Assembly: GCF_013285155.1 (NCBI RefSeq)
Contig: NZ_JABTEL010000003.1
Span: 310,001 to 374,000, forward strand
Direction of reading: 5' to 3'
Source of the DNA: Winogradskyella undariae
GTDB taxonomy: Bacteria; Bacteroidota; Bacteroidia; Flavobacteriales; Flavobacteriaceae
Length of the DNA: 64,000 bases
This document shows positions 18,247 to 25,522 of the stretch, one piece after another. Every line of letters starts with the position of its first letter. Position 1 is the stretch's first letter. The notes beneath the pieces were generated by a model. It was not told the origin of the DNA. It did not search any database and saw only the letters and a program-made list of their open reading frames with translations. A program made the position numbers and the translations under genes.

Positions 18247-19974
18247 ATGAAAAAAATTACATTTTTTCACGAACACTTAATCCATACATGTTTCGTGAGT
18301 AAAACAAAATTACTTTTTTTATTTACTATAATTTCTGCATTGAGTTATGGACAGACTTTTGATTGGGAGACAGGAACATTACTAAGTTTTGGTTCATCTA
18401 ATCAAAACATTATTGCAAAGCAAATTGTTAATGGTTACGAGGTTAACTTTTCTGCCAGTGGTAGCGGTACACCTATTCTGCTTGGCACTTTTAATCAAGG
18501 TACTACAGGCAAGGCTGTTATGAATCAGCAACCTGAACAAGTTGTTCGATTAGCTTTTTTTCCTGCAGTAGATATTCAAAGCCTCAAAGCTTTTTCTGCT
18601 AATGCTAGTACTGTTAACTGGACTTTTACACCAGTTAATAGTCCAGGTAATGCCGTTGTAACAGCGAATGTTGCTCAAAATGCTGTTACAGTGAACTTAA
18701 ATTGGACTAATGTTAGTATAATAGATATAACAGCAACTAATGGAAGCTCACAAAATTTTGGAGTTGATGATATTGTGTTTTCACCTTATACACCTTGCAC
18801 AGTAACCATCCCAGACGCAAACTTTAAAGCTTACTTAGTTGGTAATACTACCATAAACACCAATGGTGATACAGAAATACAGTGTAGTGAGGCTAGTGCT
18901 TTTACGGGAGCCGTAATTGTTAATGGTTTAAATATTTCAGATTTAACAGGTATAGAGGCCTTTACAAATATTTCAGTTTTAAATTGTCGAGATAATGCAT
19001 TAACGAGTTTAGATATTTCTCAAAATACAGCTTTATTAGAATTGCTTTGTCAATCTAACGCATTGTCTAGTTTAGATGTCTCAACAAACACGCTTTTAAC
19101 CCGTCTTTGGTGTGATGATAATAGCAGTATTTCAAGTTTAAATGTATCATCTAATACAGCTTTAGTAGTATTATCTTCTGGTAACAATAATTTAACAAGT
19201 ATAGATATATCTTCTAATACGGCTTTAGTTTATTTAAGTTGTTATAATAATAGTATCACAAGTATAGATCTCTCTAATAATACCGTTTTAGTACGTGTCG
19301 TTTTAGACTTTAATGGTTTAACGAATCTAGATATATCATCAAATACTGCTTTAGAAAATCTATCCTTTCAATCTAATGCTTTAACAAATTTAGACCTGTC
19401 ATCCAATACAGCTTTAAAAAATATAAAGGGTATAAATAATGGTTTAACAAGTTTAGATGTCTCGTCAAATTTAGCTCTAGAATCTTTACAGATTGATGAT
19501 AATAGTTTTACAAGTTTAGATATATCAAACAACACCTTTTTAAATGTTTTACAAGCGAACAACAATTCCTTAACAAGTTTAAACGTTGCAAATGGAAACA
19601 ATGCGAATTTTGTTCAATTTAATGCACTTAACAACCAAGATTTAACGTGCATTCAAATAGACGCAGCCTTCACACCACCAACAACTTGGCAGAAAGATGC
19701 AACAGCAAGTTATAGCGAAGATTGCGCAGCATTAAGCGTAGATGAATTTAATCTAAACACAATCTCATTACACCCAAACCCAACAAATTCAATTTTAAAT
19801 ATAGAAATGACTAAAAACATCAAACAAGCAACTGTCTATTCTATGTTAGGTAAAGAAGTATTAAAAACCCAAAATAAACAGATCGATGTTTCTCGTTTAT
19901 CAAACGGCGTATTTTTAATTAAAATAGAAGATGAAAACGGAAACGTTTCAACCAAACGTTTTATCAAACAATAA
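18247..19974 (+). CDS. Leucine-rich-repeat surface protein with T9SS sorting domain (cassette A)
   Basis: This is a 575-residue protein. The N-terminus is unusual: ~19 residues (MKKITFF-EH-I--C-VSKTKL) precede the hydrophobic signal core that ends YGQ. Residues ~37-185 form a beta-sandwich-like domain of unknown family. 'VTIPDANFKAYLV' and 'INTNGDTEIQCSEA' introduce about ten 21-residue repeats of the type LTSLDISSNTAL-xL-x2-NN, a BspA/internalin-like LRR fold. The last ~75 residues are a type A T9SS sorting domain (LHPNPTNS, 'ATVYSMLGKEVL', 'GVFLIKIEDENG'), which should lead to export and surface attachment. The binding target is unknown. Confidence 0.85.
   Translation: MKKITFFHEHLIHTCFVSKTKLLFLFTIISALSYGQTFDWETGTLLSFGSSNQNIIAKQIVNGYEVNFSASGSGTPILLGTFNQGTTGKAVMNQQPEQVVRLAFFPAVDIQSLKAFSANASTVNWTFTPVNSPGNAVVTANVAQNAVTVNLNWTNVSIIDITATNGSSQNFGVDDIVFSPYTPCTVTIPDANFKAYLVGNTTINTNGDTEIQCSEASAFTGAVIVNGLNISDLTGIEAFTNISVLNCRDNALTSLDISQNTALLELLCQSNALSSLDVSTNTLLTRLWCDDNSSISSLNVSSNTALVVLSSGNNNLTSIDISSNTALVYLSCYNNSITSIDLSNNTVLVRVVLDFNGLTNLDISSNTALENLSFQSNALTNLDLSSNTALKNIKGINNGLTSLDVSSNLALESLQIDDNSFTSLDISNNTFLNVLQANNNSLTSLNVANGNNANFVQFNALNNQDLTCIQIDAAFTPPTTWQKDATASYSEDCAALSVDEFNLNTISLHPNPTNSILNIEMTKNIKQATVYSMLGKEVLKTQNKQIDVSRLSNGVFLIKIEDENGNVSTKRFIKQ
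18998..19620 (+). repeat. About ten 63-bp LRR-coding repeats
   Basis: Period 63 bp (21 residues) encoding LTSLDISSNTAL-type units. Neighbouring units are similar in DNA as well as protein, so copy number may vary by recombination. Confidence 0.75.
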
Positions 19975-19995
19975 TACATAGTTTTGTTTTTTTTA

Positions 19996-20031
19996 GAAAT
20001 CTCGTAAGTGTTAAGCTTACGAGATTTTTTT
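19996..20031 (+). terminator. Terminator after the LRR surface protein
   Basis: AATCTCGTAAG / CTTACGAGATT stem with a 7-base loop and T-run; nearly identical to the terminator at 22704. Confidence 0.9.
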
Positions 20032-20033
20032 GC

Positions 20034-20100
20034 TTTAGAAGTTGAAAATGGTGTTTCAGAAACTCACCCCATTTTAATGAAGCTTCATAGTAGATATTTG
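20034..20100 (+). promoter_or_regulatory. Cassette A operator and promoter, site A2
   Basis: AGAAGTT (20037) and AGAAACT (20058) are 21 bases apart; the -7 box GATATTTG starts at 20093, 29 bases after the second half-site. Confidence 0.78.
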
Positions 20101-20127
20101 TTTTCTAAATCTTAATAAAAACCAATT

Positions 20128-22683
20128 ATGAAAAAAATTACATTTTTTAACGAACACATAATCAATAAATGTCTCGTGAGTAAAACAAAATTATTTTATT
20201 TATTACTACTTATATGTAGTTTTTCTTTCGCCCAATTTCCTACTACTAATTTAATAGCTCAGTATGGATTTGATAATGGGTCTTTAGTAGATGGTGCTAA
20301 TGGCGCTAATTTTTCTCAACATGGATCAGCTTCACTATTTGTTAATGATAGATTTGGTACAGCTAATGGAGCTTTACAGTTAAATGGAGATGATTTTCAA
20401 CGAGTAAACTTAGATCACGACTCTTCTTATGATGATATTTCTTTGTCATTTTGGATTAAGACGGCAACCAATGATAATAATGAAAGAACAATAATTTATG
20501 ACCTTGGAGGAACTTTTAACAAAGGTTACCATATTTATTTAAAAGATGGAGAGATAAACCACTATTCAAGATTTAATGTGGGTTCTAACTATATTGTTTA
20601 TAATATAACATCTATGGATATTAGTGATGATCAATGGCATCATATTGCTATTACAACACATATGTTAATTTCAAAAATTTATGTTGACGGGCAATTAGTG
20701 GATTCGACTGGGAATCCAAGTGCCTCAAGTTATAGTAATAGAGGATTTGATAGTAACGGTATTGTTGGTTTAGCAAGAAATAGATCTTCATACCCGACGG
20801 CTACAAGCAGTTATAGAGACGTTATTGATGATATATTAATTTATGATAGAGAGATATCAGCTGCAGAAATAACATCTATTGGTGACTATAATTTTTGTGT
20901 TGGAATTACTAATCAGTTATTTACTTCTAATATTACAGCTACAAATATAGATGTAAATGTACCAGGTACACAAACTGTGGATATTGCGTATCATGAAGTT
21001 TCTCAACCTTTTTCTTCTGCTACAGTTGTTTCAAGTGTTTCAGGAGGAGCAAGTACAACTATTACTGGAACATCGCCAGAAACTTATAAAGTTTATGTTA
21101 GAAAAGATTGTGGAAATGGTAGTTATTCATCATGGTCTGCACCCCTTATTTTTAAGAATACAGGAATACCAACTTATGTTAACTATAATGCAACAGGAAA
21201 TAATGATGGTAGTAGCTGGTCTGATGCATATATTAATTTAAATACAGCGTTAGATTTGGCAACCTCTGGTGATCATATTTGGGTTGCGTCAGGTAATTAT
21301 AAACCACATGCTTTTGATAGAAGCGTTTATTTTACAGTAAACAAAGAAAATTTAAAAATTATCGGAGGGTTTAATGGAACAGAAACTCAGGAATCTGATG
21401 CAGATCATGTTTTAAATACGACTATTTTATCAGGAGATTTACAAGATAATGATGTAAATATAACCGATTTTATTTCTAGCTATTCAAACACAACTCGAAA
21501 TGCAGATAATAGTTACCATGTCATAAATATTACGGAATACGGAAATAATTTATTATTAGAAGGTATAACAGTAAGTGATGCACATAATAATTTAGATGCT
21601 TTTGAGAGTGGTGGTGCAATTGTAAAAGATTCTGGGGTTACTAAGCTAACCCTTAAAAATTGTATTATAAAAGATAATGTTTCAAGAAACGGCAATGCAG
21701 GTTTATTAGCTGAATATGATCTTAATGGAACAGGGATATTAGGTGAGTTGAATATTGAAAACTGTATATTCTCTAATAATATGGCTCGATGGGCAACAGC
21801 TATATATAGCTTTGTTCGTGACGATACTGATGCAAATATAAATATTACCAATAGTTTATTTGATGGTAATATTGCAGGAAATTTGAATAGTACAACTGCA
21901 CAAGGCTATGCTGGTAGTTCGGCATGGCTTAGGAATTTAAGTATTAGTAGCAGTTCTACTTTAAATATAGACATCATTAATTCTACATTTGTTAGTAATA
22001 GCGATACAGGTACAGAGCAAAATTTAAATAACTTTAGTAGATCAACGTTAGCTATAAGTAGAAGTAACGGAAATGCAGGGGCAGTAAATACAACAGTAGC
22101 TAATTCTATTTTTTGGGGTAATACAGCTACTGGTGGTTTAACTGCACGTTCTATAACAGATTTATATGAACAGCCACCTACATCTGTAAATGTTTTAAAT
22201 TCTATAGATGAAGCCAATTTTAACGATGCTGTAATTACAAATACAAGTAATACAACTAACTCTAATCCTCTATTTACGGATGCTGCAAATGGGGACTTTA
22301 CATTAACTTCTGGTTCGCCTGCGGTTGATACAGGAGACAACAGTTTTGTTTTTGAATCCACAGATTTATTAGGAAACCAACGTGTTTTTAATACAACTGT
22401 AGATATGGGAGTTTATGAGTTTGGAGCACCATTTTTAAGTACAAATGATTTTCAACTAAATGAAAATGAAATCAAACTATATCCAAATCCAACAAATTCA
22501 ATATTAAACATAGAAATGACTCAAAACATCAAACAAGCAAGCGTCTATTCTATTTTAGGTAAAGAAGTGATTAGAACTGAAAATAAACAGATTGATGTTT
22601 CTCGTTTACCAAACGGAGTATTCTTAATTAAAATAGAAGATGTAAACGGAAACGTTTCAACCAAACGTTTCATCAAGGAATAA
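20128..22683 (+). CDS. LamG plus beta-helix (choice-of-anchor Q type) surface protein with T9SS sorting domain (cassette A)
   Basis: This is an 851-residue protein. It has the same extended N-terminus as the preceding gene (MKKITFFNEHIINKC) before the signal core ending SFAQ. A LamG/concanavalin-like domain spans ~residues 40-255 ('LSFWIKTATND', 'DQWHHIAITTHM', 'IDDILIYDREIS'). A short fibronectin-like section (~260-350) and a right-handed beta-helix region of the choice-of-anchor Q type follow ('VNYNATGNNDGSSWSDAY', 'GSPAVDTGDNSF', 'DMGVYEFGAP'). A type A sorting domain makes up the last ~75 residues. It is expected to be exported by T9SS and attached to the cell surface, with a carbohydrate- or adhesion-type role inferred from LamG. 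Its tail is highly similar to that of the upstream gene. Confidence 0.85.
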   Translation: MKKITFFNEHIINKCLVSKTKLFYLLLLICSFSFAQFPTTNLIAQYGFDNGSLVDGANGANFSQHGSASLFVNDRFGTANGALQLNGDDFQRVNLDHDSSYDDISLSFWIKTATNDNNERTIIYDLGGTFNKGYHIYLKDGEINHYSRFNVGSNYIVYNITSMDISDDQWHHIAITTHMLISKIYVDGQLVDSTGNPSASSYSNRGFDSNGIVGLARNRSSYPTATSSYRDVIDDILIYDREISAAEITSIGDYNFCVGITNQLFTSNITATNIDVNVPGTQTVDIAYHEVSQPFSSATVVSSVSGGASTTITGTSPETYKVYVRKDCGNGSYSSWSAPLIFKNTGIPTYVNYNATGNNDGSSWSDAYINLNTALDLATSGDHIWVASGNYKPHAFDRSVYFTVNKENLKIIGGFNGTETQESDADHVLNTTILSGDLQDNDVNITDFISSYSNTTRNADNSYHVINITEYGNNLLLEGITVSDAHNNLDAFESGGAIVKDSGVTKLTLKNCIIKDNVSRNGNAGLLAEYDLNGTGILGELNIENCIFSNNMARWATAIYSFVRDDTDANINITNSLFDGNIAGNLNSTTAQGYAGSSAWLRNLSISSSSTLNIDIINSTFVSNSDTGTEQNLNNFSRSTLAISRSNGNAGAVNTTVANSIFWGNTATGGLTARSITDLYEQPPTSVNVLNSIDEANFNDAVITNTSNTTNSNPLFTDAANGDFTLTSGSPAVDTGDNSFVFESTDLLGNQRVFNTTVDMGVYEFGAPFLSTNDFQLNENEIKLYPNPTNSILNIEMTQNIKQASVYSILGKEVIRTENKQIDVSRLPNGVFLIKIEDVNGNVSTKRFIKE

Positions 22684-22703
22684 TACATAGTTGTGTTTTT
22701 TTA

Positions 22704-22739
22704 GAAATCTCGTAAGTGTAAGGCTTACGAGATTTTTTT
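22704..22739 (+). terminator. Terminator after the LamG surface protein
   Basis: AATCTCGTAAG / CTTACGAGATT stem followed by seven T; a copy of the terminator at 19996. Confidence 0.9.
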
Positions 22740-22740
22740 G

Positions 22741-22807
22741 TTTAGAAGTTGAAAGTGGTGTTTTAGAAACTGATACACTAAACCAACGACAGCATCATAG
22801 ATATTTG
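22741..22807 (+). promoter_or_regulatory. Cassette A operator and promoter, site A3
   Basis: AGAAGTT (22744) and AGAAACT (22765) are 21 bases apart; the -7 box GATATTTG (22800) starts 29 bases after the second half-site. Confidence 0.78.
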
Positions 22808-22835
22808 TGTCATAAATCTAAAACATAACCTAATT

Positions 22836-23294
22836 ATGAAAACAATTATAGCCTACCTTATTATAGCATTTACATCATCTGTACTTTTTTCTCAAAGTGA
22901 AATTCCTACAGAAGCCATTAACGGTACTTACCATTTGTTAGAAGCCGAAAAGGGGATAGGCAATAAGCCAACCAAATCTAAACTTTTTCAATATGGAGAG
23001 TTTGCAGGCGATAAGGTATTAGCAATTGCGGCTTGTGCTCAATGTATGCCTGCAATTTATAAGTATCAAAAAGACGAAAGTAAAGAGTTGGGGATTCCTG
23101 TTTTTTACAACGATTACGGACTTTTTGTTATTACCTACGATAACGAAAGTTTTGTTATGGTAAAAGCAGCAGATGCAGATAGCGAAGATTGGACGGACTT
23201 TAGTTATAGTAATTTTTACAGCAAAAATGAAGCGAAGGTTATTGCTATGACACAACAAAAAATTAAAGCGTTTGTTGTAGCGGTTTCTGAATAA
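22836..23294 (+). CDS. Small secreted protein of cassette A, family not recognised
   Basis: This is a 152-residue protein with a signal peptide (~20 residues, ending LFSQ). The mature part has 'NGTYHLLEAEKG' near its start, like a lipocalin-type first strand, and a CAQC pair in the middle. It has no sorting domain, lipobox or membrane helix, so it should be periplasmic. It has its own A-type operator and promoter, which makes it a regulon member. No counterpart exists in cassette B. Confidence 0.65.
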   Translation: MKTIIAYLIIAFTSSVLFSQSEIPTEAINGTYHLLEAEKGIGNKPTKSKLFQYGEFAGDKVLAIAACAQCMPAIYKYQKDESKELGIPVFYNDYGLFVITYDNESFVMVKAADADSEDWTDFSYSNFYSKNEAKVIAMTQQKIKAFVVAVSE

Positions 23295-23331
23295 ATTTCG
23301 GGGTAATTCAAATTTTTAGAAGTCCTTATTT

Positions 23332-23398
23332 TTTAGAAGTTAAAAACGGCATTTCAGAAACTTACTTCATTTTTTAGCTCTGTCATATTCGATATTTG
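23332..23398 (+). promoter_or_regulatory. Cassette A operator and promoter, site A4
   Basis: AGAAGTT (23335) and AGAAACT (23356) are 21 bases apart; the -7 box GATATTTG (23391) starts 29 bases after the second half-site. Confidence 0.78.
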
Positions 23399-23428
23399 AC
23401 ACTATATAAACTTAAAATTTAACCTATT

Positions 23429-24460
23429 ATGAAAAAAATAATGATAACGGTTGCTCTAATTTTTACAGCAACCATAGCGCAAGCTCAAAAAACCTTTTAC
23501 GAAGCTCTAGAGGCTAATGGTGAGACAGCAACCTACGAAGGTTTTTCTGGCATATCTATAAATGACGATGGTACTATAGCTATTGTAAGTGGAAAACCAG
23601 TGGTAACAATAACCGTAAAAAAATTGGCAACAGGACAACCTGTGGGTTTTGAAGCTAAACCCGTTTCAGAAAGTTATGGTGGTTTTGGAGCGTCTGAACT
23701 AGGCGATTATGATAGAGTAGATAGTTACCCAAATGTAATGACCATAAAAAACACTTACAAAAGATGACTCGATGGTTATATGGTAATCGACGATTTGTTA
23801 TTTAAGATTAGTTACATACCAAGTGACGGTGTTCCAGAAGTGAAAAATGTCACTGCTGTATATGTTATGGTTAAAGACCGTAGCGAAGCAAAAGATGACA
23901 CAGGAAAGAAGAAAAAGAAGAAAGGTGGTTTTTTAGGACGCATGAAAGCAAAGTTAGAAGCTACAGGACAATCACCAACCTATAAGTATATTCAAACGGT
24001 AAATATTGAAAAGATATTTAACGATTACGTCACGGCTATGAAAGCCAAACAAGCGAGTCCAATAACGGCCCAAGACAAAACAGATATCGCCAAAATTAAA
24101 CGCGCAAGAGAAGCTGGAGACGAAGAAATAAAACGTTATAACGATTCAATCAAGGCTACGCCAGAGTATAAAGACTTGCAAAGAAGAATAAAACAAAATG
24201 AGGCAAACTATCAGGCATCAGAGTTAAAAAACACGGTAACACTTCGTAATAACTCGAATAATGAAATTTATGTAGGTAGAGCTGGAAGTAGTAATCCAGG
24301 AACAAGAATTAGTGCTGGTGGAACAGCCAGGTGGAGCTGTGATCAAGATGCTTATTTACAAAAAATAACGAAGTCTGGTGGAAGTAATGCTTATGATTCT
24401 ACTAATGTACAAGTGTACCGCAAAAATTCGGGTTGTGGTAATACGGTGTCCATAAACTAA
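23429..24460 (+). pseudogene. Secreted Lys-rich protein of cassette A interrupted by an in-frame TGA
   Basis: Two adjacent reading frames, 23429-23767 (112 codons) and 23780-24460, are in the same frame and separated only by TGA at 23765-23767 plus four codons. Together they align with the intact cassette B gene at 33923: signal peptide, 'QKTFYEALEANGE' against 'QQTFFENIKAKGE', and 'PN-VMTIKN' against 'PN-TYIIYEN' just before the stop. After the stop come 'GYMVIDDLLFKI' against 'GYVAIGNYIFFI', then the poly-Lys run and 'DYVTAM'. One base change therefore splits an otherwise intact 343-codon gene. The 3' part could restart at ATG 23780 but would lack a signal peptide. A sequencing error cannot be excluded. 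The C-terminal ~75 residues have no match in the B copy. Confidence 0.8.
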
Positions 24461-24501
24461 TATTCTAGAACAAAGAACAAATAAATTTAAAACTCAAATC
24501 T

Positions 24502-24538
24502 TTATACCATTTCTTGTTTAAAATGAGGAATGGTATAA
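24502..24538 (+). terminator. Hairpin between the broken gene and the LRR lipoprotein
   Basis: TTATACCATTTC / GGAATGGTATAA pair over 11 of 12 positions around a 13-base loop. No T-run follows, so it may be an mRNA structure or attenuator. Confidence 0.4.
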
Positions 24539-24555
24539 GCTAAACCTTAAAACAA

Positions 24556-25224
24556 ATGAAAATATTTAAACCCGTAACATTGCTCTTCGCTATTTTATTA
24601 TTAACGGCTTGTAACAGTGATGATGATGCTACACTAAATTACGTCTTAGAAAGTGATCGTGATGCACTAATTGAAATTTATAATGCCAACACAAACAATA
24701 CCTTATCTTGGGATATTACATCAACGGATGTTTCAACTTGGGATGGTGTTACAGTAGAAGATAGTAGAGTTGCAGTTTTAAGCATAGGAAGCTCTAATAT
24801 TGACGATTTACCTACAACGGCCTTGCAAAAACTAACGGCATTACGATCTTTAGTAGCAAATAATAATAGTTTTTTAACCATTAATGTTAGTCATAATATT
24901 AATCTTAAAAACTTGCAATTATTCGATAATAATCTAACCGCGATTGATGTTTCTAATAATACACTATTAGAACAATTATTGTTAGAAGGTAATAATTTAG
25001 GAAATTTAGATGTAAGCATGTTGGTAAACTTAACCGATTTAAAAGGCGGTAGCAATAGTTTTTCAAATTCGGTAAACATAGCAAACGGAAACAATGCTAA
25101 TATGTGGAGAATGGAATTGGGATCAAGCACTTTAAGTTGTGTACAGGTGGATGCTGGCGCTACAGATGGTTTTACTGGTTGGTCAATTTCTAGCAATGCA
25201 AGTTATAGCACACATTGCTTGTAA
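24556..25224 (+). CDS. Leucine-rich-repeat lipoprotein closing cassette A
   Basis: This is a 222-residue protein. The lipobox LLLTAC predicts lipidated Cys19, followed by Asp residues (NSDDD), a pattern linked in Bacteroidetes to surface export of lipoproteins. 'LIEIYNANTNNTLSW' and 'VAVLSIGSSNIDDLP' lead into four to five LRR units ('LTAIDVSNNTLLEQLLLEGN'). It ends in 'SCVQVDAG' and 'ASYSTHCL', like the end of the LRR block of the protein at 18247. No A-type operator lies directly upstream, so it may be read through from the broken gene. Its position matches that of the lipoprotein gene at 34841. Confidence 0.8.
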   Translation: MKIFKPVTLLFAILLLTACNSDDDATLNYVLESDRDALIEIYNANTNNTLSWDITSTDVSTWDGVTVEDSRVAVLSIGSSNIDDLPTTALQKLTALRSLVANNNSFLTINVSHNINLKNLQLFDNNLTAIDVSNNTLLEQLLLEGNNLGNLDVSMLVNLTDLKGGSNSFSNSVNIANGNNANMWRMELGSSTLSCVQVDAGATDGFTGWSISSNASYSTHCL

Positions 25225-25328
25225 ATATATGCAACATTAACACCGTTGCTATTTAATACTTTAAAAATAAGTGATTAAGAAAAGTTGGACAGATTCATTT
25301 GCGTTCAACTTTTCTATTTTAAAAGTGT

Positions 25329-25415
25329 ATGAAGTATTTTAAACAATACAAATTAGAATTGTTTCTAATCTTATTTTATATGGTTATAGGTCTTGGTTTA
25401 GTTTATTTATTATAA
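25329..25415 (+). CDS. Possible 28-residue membrane peptide upstream of the cassette B kinase
   Basis: ATG at 25329 to TAA at 25413-25415. It has a Lys/Tyr-rich start (MKYFKQYKLE) followed by ~18 hydrophobic residues ending VYLL, the shape of a single-span small membrane protein. It lies alone in the 298-base gap before the kinase. It has no ribosome-binding site, and a possible -7 box (TTCATTTG) lies ~37 bases upstream. It may be chance in AT-rich DNA. Confidence 0.35.
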   Translation: MKYFKQYKLELFLILFYMVIGLGLVYLL

Positions 25416-25435
25416 TTCACATAAGAGATTATTTT

Positions 25436-25497
25436 ACCATTCATTAGTCAAAAAGCGCTTTCTACTAAATAAAAATAAAGTCCAATAGATTAATTTG
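25436..25497 (+). promoter_or_regulatory. Cassette B operator-like repeat and promoter upstream of the cassette B kinase
   Basis: ACCATTCATT (25436) is an exact copy of the first half-site found upstream of the cassette B surface genes. The second half-site at +21 (GCTTTCTACT) matches only 5 of 10 positions. The -7 box TTAATTTG is at 25490. Autoregulation is plausible. Confidence 0.45.
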
Positions 25498-25522
25498 TAA
25501 ATTCACCCCTAAACTTTATCTC

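Larger units (their letters stand above)
19771..20127 (+). repeat. Duplicated module copy A1: sorting domain tail, terminator, operator and leader
   Basis: This stretch spans the T9SS tail codons, terminator, A-type operator, -7 box and leader. It closely matches 22479-22835 in the same order, which suggests block duplication that swaps the upstream coding part. Confidence 0.75.
22479..22835 (+). repeat. Duplicated module copy A2: sorting domain tail, terminator, operator and leader
   Basis: Second copy of the block at 19771-20127, with the same element order and high nucleotide similarity by eye. Confidence 0.75.

Noticed and set aside
21906..22361. Reverse-strand 151-residue frame inside the LamG surface protein
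   Set aside because: No promoter, signal or domain; it is antisense to a well-supported gene.
23765..23767. TGA codon as selenocysteine or recoded sense codon
   Set aside because: The cassette B homolog has no Cys at the position, no obvious recoding hairpin follows, and TGA ends other intact genes in the window.
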